DNA from: Tupaia tana
Lineage: Eukaryota > Chordata > Mammalia > Scandentia > Tupaiidae
NCBI GenBank assembly: GCA_026018925.1
Contig: JAKSZU010000005.1
Coordinates: 88,780,886 to 88,844,885 of the forward strand
Length of the DNA: 64,000 nt
Direction of reading: 5' to 3'
The notes below the pieces were generated by a model that saw nothing but the letters and a program-made list of their open reading frames with translations, made no database searches and had not been told where the DNA came from. Shown here in pieces: positions 44,081 through 56,272 of the stretch (position 1 is the first letter of the stretch; every line of letters starts with the position of its first letter). The position numbers and the translations under genes were made by a program.

Positions 44081-46460
44081 AAATTGTTACTGTATAAAAT
44101 CAGGAAGGACAATATAAATTATGATTACCCTAAATAATTATCTAATGTTTTAAGCCCCACAAAGTTTCGGCATTTCTTTGACCGAACCCTTCCAATATCT
44201 GATATTGCTGCTGCTTCTAAAAAAAACAATGCTGAGTTTTCACTATTTTTTAAGAGTCAATAGAGGTAGTGATGTATTTTTTTTTCCACCACTAATATGC
44301 TGGCTATCAAATGAAGTCATAATTTTCTGGTCAGAGATAACTATACAATCAAATTTCTATAGTAGAGTGGAATAATTTTGTTGTAAGAGATTCTGTAATA
44401 CAAAATAGTGGTAAACTAGTAAAACATCTATCTGGCTTAATGTTTCATAATGTTACACGTACCTTTTATTAATCTTAAAACACGGAGACTGTTTCTACAC
44501 AATAATGACATTATTTCCCCTTGAAGATAATTGGTTTGTATTCTCAAACAATACTCTTTCTAAAGTCTTTTCAGCCGACGACATGTATTTTCAGGTAAGC
44601 TAATCTTGAGTAATAGCTATTCTTATCCCTACAGGCTGATTATTAAATGGGGGTGTACTCTCAATGATATGATCCATTATCATTACATTTTACTAGTAGA
44701 TAATTTATGATATCTTGAGACTACTTCATTACAAGGACTACTATTTTAAACAGATGGATTTTGTGTTTATTATTTTATCACTTTGTAAAACTAGGTTTTC
44801 AAAAAACCCCAGTTCATATTCATGCTCTCTTTACCTGTGTTCATCTGCTGAAAAAAATTACAAATCAATGACCCATGTATAAATTGGAGACAAAATTAGT
44901 ACACTGTTTGTACACATTGTTTTAATTTTAAAAATTCTATTTAGCAAGAGAAACTTTTACAAAATGAACATGATCCTCTTTCAACAATGATAGCTAATTA
45001 CAAGCAGTGATACATTGATATCAAATATTCAAAGGAGACTTCTCACAGCTGCTAAAATAATCTTCTCTAAACCAATGTTCTGTTCATGCTCTTGCTCAAT
45101 AATCATAATTTGTTCCCCTGCTATTTATTAGATTAATTAAAATTGATGCATTTTTCTTTGTATTCAAGGCAGGATCAAATATGTTTTCAGTGTGCTATAC
45201 TGTGTTCTCTATCATAGTTCTCCTAATAGTCACATGTATTTCAGCTAATCTAGGGTCTTGTTAAATATAGTCCATAAACATTCTGCACTTCCTTAAATTC
45301 TAACTTATATTTATGCTTATGTGATTCTGTCTTTGAATGGAAACTATCTCTTGCCATCAATCACTGCAATAGAAATCGCTCTAGGGAACATCTGAAATGT
45401 TACTTGGCCCATAATGGTGTGGGATTATCCTAACTATACATTAATGTCACTTCCTACTAAGGAAATTTTGATTATTTCTATCCAGTAGCATGTAAAGTTT
45501 TTAATTTGCAGGATATATACCTATATGATTTCTCTTTATTATTCCAAGGGCACTATTCTGATATCAGGTGGTGAATTCATCCTTTTAAATTTTCAAACAA
45601 AGCTTTCTAATCTAGTTCACCTCTCTGTGGTCAAGGAACTTGACTGACTTTCTGTACGTCTTAGGTAGTTTAATCAACATCTACCTCTCTATCTTTCTGG
45701 ATTAAGGATATATACTGAATTCTGACTCTATTAAATGTAAAATGGAAATGTTCTTGCTTTTCCTGGTTCTTGTAACTAATACCTCTCACATAATCATGAA
45801 TTTTCTCATATGTACTCTTGGTTTCTCTTTGATATACTATAAAGATGCTGATATATCATTGTCTAGAATCCTTATGGCCTGATTTAATCTCATGAATAAA
45901 ACTTATTAAGTACATATATATCAATCTAAATTGGATGAAGGCTTTTTATTATCCTGTGGTGAATTCAAACTGCTGAACTTTTCCCTCAAAGGCCCTGTTC
46001 TTTTAGATATCCTAGCTAGTTTCCCCAATCTCTGTCATTTAGGCTTTCACTTAATTCTTCCTGTACAGCTAAAAATTCTCAATATCCATAATGCTTACGG
46101 TTTCACCGCACATGAGAACAGACTTTAACTAGGAGAGTTCATTTATAAATTGGTTCAATGAGGATGTATCCGTAGAAGAGGTATTTCATAAGTTCACATG
46201 ACTTTGGTCTAAGCTGACATTTAGGTGATGTTTTACTAGAATGACTCATGTACTACTTTTGTCTTAAACATTGATTGAGCCTCTTAGAATCTGTGTCACT
46301 ACAAGACTGCTCCACTTTTCCTTCCTTTTGTGGGTGAGCAAATTACCTGATGCCAAAAAGGGTTCATGTAGGCAATATTGCCAACCTCCTTGCAACTGCC
46401 ACTGAAATGATTTCAACTCACCCCTTTTCCTGTCCTACTTAGGTGGCTTTTAAATTCTTT
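44081..46460. other. Repeat-poor, unassigned sequence, about 2.4 kb
   Basis: The longest stretch without a recognisable insertion. No open frame over about 65 codons, no splice-bounded exon I could support. Candidate for old unique sequence. Confidence 0.45.
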
Positions 46461-46461
46461 T

Positions 46462-46588
46462 CATGATTTCTTTTTTAACCTCTTTCCCTCTTCCTCTCCC
46501 ATTGCTACTCTTGGTTTCTCTTTTATTTTCTCTTTCTCTCTCACTTTCTCTTTTTTTCTTCTTTCTTTCTTTCTTTTCTCTTTCTTTT
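46462..46588. repeat. Polypyrimidine tract
   Basis: C/T-rich run (TTCTCTTTCTCTC-type) ahead of an old SINE. Confidence 0.85.
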
Positions 46589-46740
46589 GAGAGAGGAACC
46601 CTCACCAGAATCTCTCATTGCAGTGTTCCCCTCAGCCATCCACGTCAGTCAGGATTAGGATCACCAACTCACACAAAGGCCCAATGTGTGCCCAGGCGTT
46701 GAGAAATGCTGTGTTACCACTGGGTCACCATGGCTGGGTT
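46588..46740 (-). repeat. Old tRNA-like SINE
   Basis: Antisense: GAGAGGAACCCTCACCAG start, CCAATGTGTGCCCAGGCG, and TTACCACTGGGTCACCATGG, the reverse complement of an A-box-like TGACCCAGTGGTAA. Confidence 0.45.
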
Positions 46741-46814
46741 GCAGGATTTATCTACTATCATCTGCACAAAAAAGAAGTTTTTCCTGATGATTTAATCTAG
46801 AGAAACTGTTCACA

Positions 46815-46960
46815 CTTTTGTTGTTGTTTTTGAGATGTGTCTGGCCATTGTAATCCTCCTGCCTCAGTCTCCCAGCTGGGACAACAGGTGCTCATCCCCA
46901 AGCTGGACTGTTGTTCAGAGTTTCATGATGCTGACTGGGCTAGTCTTGAGATCCTGCTGG
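46815..46960 (-). repeat. 7SL/Alu-like fragment
   Basis: Left oligo-T (TTGTTGTTGTTTTTGAGATG), then ATCCTCCTGCCTCAGTCTCC, CAGCTGGGACAACAGGTGC: closely resembles the antisense right-hand part of a 7SL-derived SINE. Confidence 0.5.
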
Positions 46961-46977
46961 CTAAATTTAGAAATTAA

Positions 46978-47125
46978 ATTTCTTTTATTATTTATTTTAA
47001 TTTATACTTTTAATCATTATACATCAGTTAGTTTGTGAAGTGTATCACCTCATAGCAGTCCAGTTGAGGACACTATACATGTTACCATCAACAGACAGCA
47101 ATCCACTTCTGTGTCTAAACCCATT
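46978..47125 (-). mobile_element. Short 5'-truncated LINE-1 3' end
   Basis: Antisense 3'UTR: AATCATTATACATCAGTTAG, GCAGTCCAGTTGAGGACAC and CATCAACAGACAGCAATCC, collinear with 2430-2710. Confidence 0.8.
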
Positions 47126-48430
47126 GCTCTAGTTTGAGAAAAATAATACTCATATCATTTCCCATCTACTTGTATGCTCATTGGTCTTGTGTGTTTTATC
47201 TTAAGTTGTGAGAGTTGCTAGAATTATTTGCCACATTTATTTCCTACCTGGTGATTATTCCAGACAAACAAGAGCCCTGAGCAAATAGCTGTTTTTCTCC
47301 TTTCCATCTACAACACACTCCTTGCTCCAAATCCAGTGAAGTTTCTTCAGTGTCTAAGATGAGAGATCTTCCCTTCTACATAGCAGGGTTTCTTTCGTTT
47401 TCTCTGTAGCCATTAATTTCCTCAACATCAAGTTAAACAAACAGGCAGAGAATGTTCATGCCACTATTGCATTTTAATTTATTCTGAATTCTTCACTTAG
47501 TTCCTTACAGACTTACTGGGTTGGGTCATGTTTAGGGAGGTAATTTCTGTAAAATGTACACGTGCACACATACACGTATGCACACACTGCATACTTGTTA
47601 TTCTGCCTGCATGGATAAAACTGAAAGAGAATGCAGGGAATTAGAAAACCAGAGAACATAAATTTTATTCAGCTATATATAGTGTTTCTAAGACTTCAAT
47701 TCCTGTTTTGTGGTCTTAGATTTTAAATGTAGGCACAATTCAAAAACATCAAACATTCAGTAGGACTTCTAATGATGCTTCATTCCTAGTGCCCTCCAAC
47801 TAGTGCCTATTTTCAGATCACAAATGCAGTTCAATGATATGTAAAAGTTAAAAGTTACAAATGACAAAGAATATAAATGTCTTATATTATAATGTCATGC
47901 AAATAGACACCAAGAATAAAATGGGAAGTTACTGGTCTAACAAGGTTAAATGGTTGGAAAGTTAATCTCTTCTTGTTGTATTTTTTTGTAATTCTTAACT
48001 GATGGAGAATTATGTGTACACATCCTATGGCAACAACCTAAAAAAAATATGTTTCTTTGGGTAAGAAAATATTGAGCTAATTCATTCAAATTTTACAAAC
48101 TTAGTGGTATATTATTTGCAATTTTATTCCTAATGTACCTTTATTAATGTACTATTCTTTAGTTTTCTTCTGTGAAGTCAAAATGTGTTTATGTGATTCT
48201 CAATGTAGGTAACTGCTATGTTTATTATATTGGTAGAAAATTCAACATTTTATTCATGGTTTTAGCTAATGTACAATGAAATCATAGAGTAATTAATATC
48301 TGGTTGTTTTTGAAAAATCAAATAAACACAAAAAGCAATTATAGAGGTTTTTACATTAGTTATAGCCTGAGCACACTTTTATGTTTTTTTGTTCCTCCAA
48401 AAGAAACATATACCAAAGAATAATATTAAG
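47126..48430. other. Unassigned sequence
   Basis: A 35-bp scrap at about 48015-48042 (CACATCCTATGGCAACAACC) resembles the SINE 3' end. Nothing else recognised. Confidence 0.4.
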
Positions 48431-48434
48431 AACA

Positions 48435-49560
48435 GTAGTATAAGGTAAGGGAAGGAGGCTTCCAAAAGAAGACATGAGTTTTACTTTTGCACAAGTGAAA
48501 AATGGAACCTCCCAGTTAAGTTGATATTTGGCAAAGACCTAATGAACATGAAGATTTAAGATTAACATCTGGGGAAGATTATTCTAGGTAGTGAGAAAAA
48601 AACAAAAGCAAGAGTTCTGAAAGGATTTTTTTTTTTTTTTTTTTTTCAATAAGGGCAGATAGACAATGCTACCAAAAGTGAGCAAGGATGGAGCTAAGAT
48701 TTTTGGGCTGATTAGCTGGAAGATTTAGTTGTCACTAACTAGGTTGAAAAAAGAATCTAGAAGAAGCAGGTTTGAAGGTTAGTGAATATGCAACAATAAA
48801 CACTTGTATATATAAAGTTTGAAATATGAGTTGAATATTAACAAATATGTTTGGTAGAGATAATTCTATGTTTGGTAGAGATATCATTCAGAGTCAGGAG
48901 ATAGGTCAGAACTGGAGATACAGTTTTATAAGTTGTTATTATATAATCTGAATGAGATCACAAAAGGTGATTGTAGGGAGAGGAGACAGAAAACCAGGAT
49001 CTGAGCATTTGGGAACTCCAAAGAGAAGATAATAGAAGGAGCCACAAAGAGATTAGTATTAAGAGAGATGGGTATGTGAGGCTAAAGGAAAATTAAGACT
49101 AAAGGTTATCAAAGAGAGTCATTGATTATTTGATAGTGCTAATATGTCAAATCAAATGAGGCCTAAAATTTATTGGACTGAGCAAAATTGAGGTAAATTG
49201 CAAAGTAGGTTCAAATTTTGCAGTCAGTTACCGAGTGAAATTAAAGACAGTGTTTATAATTTACTATTTTTTTAACCTTGTTTTGTTAAAGAACAGCAAA
49301 GAAAGAAGCCTGTGTTTAATGAAGCAAATGTAATCAAAATAAGCTTGTTTGTGCTTCAAAGTGAGTGATGTAATAGGCTGCTTAAACATCGACAAGAATA
49401 ATTCAAGAGTTAGAGAGTAAAAGATGATCAGGAAGAGAAAGAATGGCAAATTGCTGTTCTTGATGGGGCTGAAGTGATAGAATCTGGCAGCATGATGTGA
49501 TTGTTCAGTAGCCATTATTTATATATTGTTATGTAATTGTAGTTACTGGAAGGAGAGTAG
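48435..49560 (+). repeat. Ancient mammal-wide repeat, about 1.1 kb
   Basis: Word order matches a repeat common to placental genomes: AGTTGATATTTGGCAAAGACC, GAAGATTATTCTAGG, an oligo-T, GCTGATTAGCTGGAAG, AGAAGCAGGTTTG, GAGCATTTGGGAACTCC, and AGTGCTAATATGTCAAATC. Diverged; I do not assign a family name. Confidence 0.45.
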
Positions 49561-50221
49561 TTGTGTTTTATCAAAAAATGAACCAAGGACTTTAGGCAGC
49601 AGACCAATGATATGACCTTTACTTATGTTCCAATGCCCTGTTGTTATTTGGGTTACCAGTGATGTGTGCTATGTCAGCATCAAGAGGTGATGTGGCTTAT
49701 AAAACCCTTTCTGTCGGTATGAGATTTAGAGTGGATCAATATCTGATTCCCTAATACAATCACAACTGTATAGTTAGTAAAAATAATTGGGGTTCCTGTT
49801 ACAAATACATTTCTGCCTTATAATACCAATGAATTAATTAGCTGAAGAACATATAGACCTATATGGAACTTAAAATATGCTAGGTGTAATTTTAAGCACT
49901 TGCACATACAATAATTTAATGTATGACAATAAAAACTGGCACATTCACTAGCATTAATTTTAGATTAGAGAGTAACAATGACTTACCTTTTATTTTTTGA
50001 ACTAATTGTATCTGGACATCCTAAATATTTTGCTTACAACTATAGGACACTTTAATCTACTTTATTTGTGGTTTTTTTTTTTTTTTTTTTTGTAATTCTT
50101 AATGGATGGAAAAATATGGAAATTATTCAAAAAGTGGCATTATAATTTTTCTTAATATCTCATAAATAGTAAACTATGCAGCTAACAGGATCTGAGTATC
50201 ATTTTGATTTCAAATTTTCAA
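49561..50221. other. Unassigned AT-rich sequence
   Basis: Oligo-T near 50070-50090. Nothing else recognised. Confidence 0.4.
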
Positions 50222-50477
50222 TTTTTTTTGAGAGGTTTTTGCTATAGGGCGAGTGTGCTTGCCAGACAGAGAGAGACAGAGAGAGACAGAAAGCGAGAAA
50301 TCATCCCCCTGGGGGATGGCCACGCCACAATCCCTTCTCCTTCATTCTCCTCTTGGGATCTTGGGCACACACGCACACACGCCCGGTGTGAGTTTTAAGC
50401 CACCGGATCCGGGATGCAAACCACGGTCGACTACGTGGGAGTCCAGCGACATAGCCATTACGCTGACTGCTGGTCCC
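50222..50477 (-). repeat. tRNA-derived SINE, young subfamily
   Basis: TTTGCTATAGGGCGAGTGTGC, GGATGGCCACGCCACAATCC, CACACGCCCGGTGTGAG, GAGTTTTAAGCC (four-A form) and head end TGCTGGTCCCC. CpG-rich. TSD not clear. Confidence 0.9.
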
Positions 50478-50584
50478 CTGAATATCATTTTGAAAGGAAA
50501 TGTTTTTACAGTGAGATGTTGAGCTTCCACTCTGGATTCAGAAAGAAGGAATCTCTGTGCACTTCTACTTACTAAATTTTCAGT

Positions 50585-50795
50585 CTGTCTGCTTTTTTGT
50601 AATTAATTTATTTATTCTTCCATTTGAGAGAGAAACACACTTCCAATGGGATCTTCATATCATAATCCACCCACAATCTCAAAAGTCCTAGATCATAAGG
50701 CAACCACTGCATTCTCGGCATGATCTCTGGACACACACCGAGGACTTTTCCCACTTTGGTTCACTTGCATTACCAGTGTGCCACCACCTGACCTC
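50585..50795 (-). repeat. Old tRNA-like SINE
   Basis: Minus strand: GGTCAGGTGGTGGCACACTGG start (A-box-like), body unlike the dominant SINE, ending GTTTCTCTCTCAAATGGAAG and an A-rich tail. Similar layout to 31965-32195. Confidence 0.4.
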
Positions 50796-51553
50796 TGAAT
50801 TTTCTCTTTCAAGGAAAGAAATACAACTAGAAGAATTTTAAAAAGAGAAGGATAGTTGCTAGGCTTAGATTCATAACACATGACACAATTTGAACATTCC
50901 TACAGTGAAAACCTGAATTAAGCATAAGGAAAAAGAAAAAAAAAAAAAAAGTATCAACCTACAGGCATTTAAGGCTGGGAATTATATGCCTGGAGTCTGA
51001 GAACAGTAGCTGACACTCACATTCTCTTGGTTTATTTATTAACTACCTCTAACAAGGAGTTTCTGCAAGACTGTCAAAGTCAATCTGATCATCTAAAGAA
51101 TCACTGACCTTTAGTTAATGGAGGAGAAAGAGGAAAAGAAGTGAAGAGAGCTCAGAATATAATTGAAAATTACATATTTGGGTGATGAATAATTTTTAAA
51201 TGAATTGAATTAGAATTGTTCATCTTCCATTTTCAACCTATTTTAATAAATATGCATAATAAAAGAACATAAGCCCAGAAAATATAAAAAAAGATATACA
51301 ATTTGAATTCTGACATATTCAGAACTTTAATGACAAGTGCCTGATGTCTATTTCTATGCTTATAACATTATTAGCGATTATAATGTTAATAATATCAAGC
51401 CACGTCAAAATTTTATTACTGTCCCCATACTATTCTGTGCTCCTTGTTTATATTAATGAACTGATTCATTCTTATCATAACCCAAGATATCACAAGATTC
51501 TTTTTCTTTGGTCCACATTTTATTCCAATCTTATTCAAATGTGGTTTTTTTAT
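50796..51553. other. Unassigned AT-rich sequence
   Basis: Nothing recognised. Confidence 0.4.
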
Positions 51554-51566
51554 CATAATTACTTTT

Positions 51567-51832
51567 TTTTTTCTTTTTTTTGGAGAGGTTTTTGCTATAG
51601 GGCGCGTGCGCTCGCCAGACAGACAGAGAGAGACAGAGAGAGAGAAAGTGAGAAATCACCCCCCAGGGGAGATGGTCACGCTGCAATTCCTTCTCCTCCA
51701 TTCTCCTCTCAGGATCTTGGGCACGCACGCACACGCGCCCGGCGTGAGTTTAAGCCGCCGGGTCCGGGACTCGAACCGCGGTCGACTACGTGGGAGTCCA
51801 GCGACATAGCCATTACGCTAACTGCTAGTCCC
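51567..51832 (-). repeat. tRNA-derived SINE, young subfamily, promoter boxes intact
   Basis: 13-bp TSD CATAATTACTTTT (51554-51566, 51833-51845). On the minus strand, A box TTAGCGTAATGG and B box GGTTCGAGTCC are both intact, and almost every consensus CpG is kept. It has the three-A form (GTTTAAGCC). The most intact copy in the window. Confidence 0.95.
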
Positions 51833-51845
51833 CATAATTACTTTT

Positions 51846-52168
51846 CTTTATTTCTATCACATCTATCAGTGGTTAAGCACAAATATAGCAAAATTCGTAA
51901 AATACAAAAATTTAAAATAATGCAATAATTAGGTAATATTAAAATTTCCATCCTTTTTTATCTCCTAAAATTGTCTTGAATCTTAATTTTATTCAATTTT
52001 TTGAATATTTTACTCTTTTAACTATTTTAAGATATTAGAATATTGGGTCACTTTCTCCTAGTTTGTGATGTGCTCTTGGGAAATAATCCCTAGACCTTTT
52101 GCAAAATAAGAGTATGAAATGCCAACTTTAAAAAATTGATACTTTTCAGTGTCTTAAATTATGCAAAA
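51846..52168. other. Unassigned AT-rich sequence
   Basis: Nothing recognised. Confidence 0.4.
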
Positions 52169-52169
52169 G

Positions 52170-52420
52170 TGGGCCAACAGGTGGCATAGTGGCTAAGACG
52201 CTGGACTCCCACATGGACTACAGCTTGAAAATCATACTGAGCATGTGTGCAAGCATGAAAATGCAAGGAGGAGAACAGAGGAGAAGGGATTATGATGTGT
52301 TCGTTCCCCCTAGGGGATGACTTCTTACTTTCTCTCTCACTGCCTTTCTCTGTCTCTCTCTGTCTCTGATGAATGCATGTGCCCTATGGCAAAAACCTAA
52401 AAACAAACAAAAACAAGTAA
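52170..52420 (+). repeat. tRNA-derived SINE, old long form, B box lost
   Basis: GGGCCAACAGGTGGCATAGTGG start; the head jumps from CACATGGACTACAG to CTTGAAAATC, losing the B box. CT block, CATGTGCCCTATGGCAAAAACC end. Confidence 0.85.
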
Positions 52421-52424
52421 AGAA

Positions 52425-54205
52425 AAGAAAACTACAAAGAAAAAAAGCAAAGTCCTCAGAGAGTTTTCAAAATGAAAATATCATTATATATCTATCACTT
52501 TAGGGAACAAATTCCTTCACACATTTCTTTTTAATCAATGTTACTACCCTCTCTCCCACACTACTTAGTTAATGATTTGTGGTTCCATTTGATATCACTG
52601 GAAAATGCATGGGTCACTTTTAATAAATTATGGCAGATATAATAAGTGAAATCTACCATATATTTCAAAGTAGCATCTTGCAAAATTAAATTTTCATTGC
52701 CACAATAAATAAATGAGAAGTAAATACACATATGTTATACTAAAGTTAGAAGTCTCTTAGTTTTTTGTAATTCTTGCTTTGAATGTGCTATAAAGGCAGG
52801 ATGAAATTCACTAAAAATTTGGTTTCTATAGTAAAAATGATGATGCTCGACATATACCAGGAAGGTATTGATAGGTTATTACTCACATAACAATGGTTTC
52901 TGGGGTGAACAGAGCAGGCCTCTCAAGTTGGTCTAAAATGGCTTGAGAGCACAGGGAAAGGAAAGTGACTTAGCATTTTTATTGTGGGGCTGAAAATAAA
53001 GCTTCCACTTTCAGACAAGAACTTGCAGGGTTTGAACCTCTTGCCAGAGTCAAAAGAGAGAGCATCCAGACTTTGTTCTGAGTTTACCCAGATGTGGGCA
53101 GAAGAGGAGGATGGATAAGGCTTGAACATTGTCAGTAGCGAAGATTAAGGAGCTGAAGACAGATCCTATGACATTTCTTATGTAGGTGTTTTTCTCAAAG
53201 TACTGTCAAATCTGTTATTAACCCAGGAAATCTATCAATCTTTATATATTTGCTTGACTAAAATAACATTAAAATTATGTGTAAATAAATTATTTCAGCA
53301 TCCTTATTTCAAATGAGTAGTTGACCCTTTGTGATCTGTGCATTAATGGGAGTCACGTTGGTAAGATATTTTAATACACAGAATATCTTGAAGGAAATTT
53401 AGTCTGTAAAATAGTAAAGATAAAGTAGAGGGTTTAAATAATGGAGAGTGACAGATTACAATTAAATGGGTGATGTGACAATAAATTATATTACTGAGAT
53501 GAACAACGTGCAGGATTTAAAATGTAAATGCTATTTAAGTAGTAAAAGCTATTAGAAACTTAAATGTAATAATAAATATTAACATGATTTCATTGTATAT
53601 GGAAGTATAGAAAGGAAGTCTTTAACATAAGCTTTTCTGGGCTGAGGAACATATGAAATTGATGAACCACCAAAGAGGAGTATGAAGAATGGGAAGATCA
53701 GTCTTCATAAACACTGATGAGCTTCAATTCTAATAAAGATATTTTTAATAAATCAGAAATCTAGATCCATGACAAGTGTGGTGAGAACATATTGAGAAGT
53801 GACTGATGGATATGAGATGAAGAAATGTAAGACAGGATGAGAAAGTTTGAAAAGGGAATGTCATAAAATATTTCTTAAACAGTCAGGAGAACTGGCTACT
53901 AGTGCACGACCAGTAGGCCACCAGGTGCATTTTGGTTTTGTTTGTCTTCTCATTTTAAATATTCAGTAACTTTTAAATTTTTCTAATGTTTTCTTTTTTA
54001 CATTTAATCACTGTACATCTTAAGAATACAGAATCAGCTTTCACAGAATATTAGTGTAGTCAAAGATATTTCCATTAACCCATTCAAGTATTAAGTACCT
54101 TACGGATATAATTAGAATGTAAGCCTGACAGAAATCTGAATACTTTTTAGTCCAATTTTCTGATTCTTGCTAAATAACCATTTAAAAAGAGCATAAAATG
54201 ATAAA
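52425..54205. other. Unassigned sequence, about 1.8 kb
   Basis: No gene seen. 52880-53160 is less AT-rich and might be an old LTR or transposon, without diagnostic ends. Confidence 0.35.
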
Positions 54206-54209
54206 ATAA

Positions 54210-54535
54210 TGTGGAATATAAATACATAGATGAATACTGAAAAACACCATGCTGAAAGAAAGAAGCCAGACACAAGAGACTAGTATTATATGGTCCCATT
54301 TCTATGAAATTTCTAATAACTACGAAGCTATAAAAAGAGAAAACAATTGTTTAGGGAGAGAAGTAGGAACAGAACTGACTGAAAATGGGCACAGGGAACA
54401 TTATGGAATTATAATAAAGAATCTAAGCTTGGAATGTGGTTATAGTTGTCCAGTATATAAGTTAACAATTCACAGTTCACTTAAATGTATAAATTTTATG
54501 ATATGCATATTATCTTTAATTAAGCTGTTAAAAGA
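54210..54535 (+). mobile_element. Ancient L1M-type LINE-1 3' end
   Basis: AAAGAAGCCAGACACAAGAG, TATGGTCCCATTTCTATGAAA and TATGATATGCATATTATC follow the order of old L1M 3' ends; ends near AATTAAGCTGTTAAAAG. Confidence 0.65.
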
Positions 54536-54544
54536 AATAAACCA

Positions 54545-54770
54545 GTGCCAGTCAAGTGTCATGTTAGTTAATGCAGCTGGTCCTACATGGCCAGCTCCCT
54601 GGTTCAAGTTCTGACCAGCAGCTTGAGAAAGACACTCCTGGTGCCGTGTGCAGGCATGCCCAAAATCCTGAGAGGAGAATGGAGAAAGGATCGCAGCATG
54701 GCCATTTCTCTGAGGGATGATTTCACTTTCCCTTTCTCTGTGTCTCTGGTGGTGAGCACATGTTCCCTAA

Positions 54771-54818
<48 letters not shown>
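54545..54818 (+). repeat. tRNA-derived SINE, old long form, with (CA)n tail
   Basis: Decayed head, CCTGGTTCAAGTTCTG, GGCATGCCCAAAATCCTGAG, GGATCGCAGCATGGCCATT, and a GCACATGTTCCCTAAAG end followed by (CA)n at 54775-54817. Confidence 0.75.
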
Positions 54819-54820
<2 letters not shown>

Positions 54821-54879
54821 TATACCATAACACCATCATAGTCTTCTACTGTCTTTACATATTACTGTGATCAAAGCTT

Positions 54880-55080
54880 ACATTTCAGCTGTGATCAACA
54901 GGTCCACATGAGCCCAGACCAGCTGCCACTCGATCTCATCTCCAGCCATTCACTTCCTTATCCCTGTGCTCTCTAGGTACATTGGTCACCGTGAAGGTCA
55001 TCAAACTCTAAAACTCAGTGTATTTGCATTTGCCTTTTACTGGCTTACAGGTCATCTCTCCAGAGAGCTGCATGGTGAAT
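54880..55080 (+). mobile_element. Probable LINE-2 3' fragment
   Basis: CTCATCTCCAGCCATTCACT, CATTGGTCACCGTGAAGGTC and GTATTTGCATTTGCCTTTTAC keep the order of L2 3' sequence. Confidence 0.4.
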
Positions 55081-55492
55081 AGAAGCCACTTGGAAAAAAA
55101 CTTTCTTAATACCCTCATCTTTCCTTAATCCTTATGCATTCCTTTTTCTTTTTTTAAATAACCCTGATTACTTATAAATATAAATAAAAATAAATAAATA
55201 AATACAAAAAGTATTTTGCTTAATTGCTTAAACTCCATCTTCTTCACTTAAAATGCAGGGTTCCATAATAGTTGAGACTGAATGATCTTAGTCATCTGTG
55301 TGGCTCCATTATCTAGAATTGTAATTGTAACCGCCATTCAATTATTCTTGAATAACAAACAAATGACAAAATATAAGGACTATAAATAAATCCTTGATTA
55401 TTTGAAAGAAACATGTAAGGAAGTGGAGTCATATATTATCCTTGGAATCATTTAAAAACTATAGGCATGAATCAGATGATCAAAATATCATC
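55081..55492. other. Unassigned sequence
   Basis: A short (AAAT)n near 55170-55205; otherwise nothing recognised. Confidence 0.4.
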
Positions 55493-55494
55493 CT

Positions 55495-55730
55495 GGGCCA
55501 GTCAGTGGAATGGTGGTTAAGGTGGCTGAATTCCACTGACCAGAGATATGGTTTGAGTCCCAGACCTGGGGACTTGAAATAAATGCCAGGTCTATGTTTG
55601 TACGTCCAAAACCCCTAAGAGAGAAATGGAAAAGGGATTGTAGTCTGACCATCTCCCAGTGGGAGCTTTCTCACTTTACCTCTGTTTCTCTTTCCTTCTT
55701 TCTGACAAGCGCAGGCACGTTCTAGCAATT
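55495..55730 (+). repeat. tRNA-derived SINE, old long form
   Basis: GGGCCAGTCAGTGGAATGGTGG start, GGTTTGAGTCCCAGACC, GAGAGAAATGGAAAAGGG, CT block, then a GATA-rich run (about 55741-55775). Confidence 0.8.
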
Positions 55731-55775
55731 AACTATATATACAGATAGATAGATATAGATATAAATATAGATATA

Positions 55776-56270
55776 TGTCATCCACTATTAGCTAACTTCC
55801 TCATTCTTTTACTTTCAAAAACTGAATTTTCAAAACATTTGACTGTTATTATAACTTGTATTCAGGAAAATAGTGAAAAGTTTAATTTTCTACCTTAGCC
55901 TGACAAATTTTACACATCAGAAAGGATCAGATGCTTATGCAAAAATGCAACTAAAATGTAGCTGTAGATATGACATATTAATATACTGCTCATAATTTCA
56001 GAAGGAGCTATTTATAATAGTTCCATGTCTCCACTTTTGGCTTACTATAATATATCTTAGTTGTATGATTTTTTAAAAAATATATTTAAATCCTCTCACA
56101 TGCATTATTTATTTGCCTAATAACTTACTTAAGGTCTGTTTGATACTGTATTTGTTTTGTTTTACAATATGTGTTAAGGTATGCAAATTTTTAGTAGTTG
56201 GGTATGTGTACTGTAGTTTTTATCTATCAAAATATATTAATATATTTTTTTTAATTAAATTTTCTTTTTA
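55776..56270. other. Unassigned AT-rich sequence
   Basis: Nothing recognised. Confidence 0.4.
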
Positions 56271-56272
56271 TT

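Noticed and set aside
44081-46460. Searched for exons in the longest repeat-free stretch
   Set aside because: No open frame of useful length with splice signals and no peptide I could recognise.
50253-50522. Many 60-100 codon open frames recurring on both strands with similar peptides (for example GVSFKPPGPG-like)
   Set aside because: They are translations of the CpG-rich young SINE in different copies, not a protein family.
51344-51928. 194-codon open frame, the longest in the window
   Set aside because: It runs through an antisense SINE and AT-rich flanks; no domain, no coding signature.
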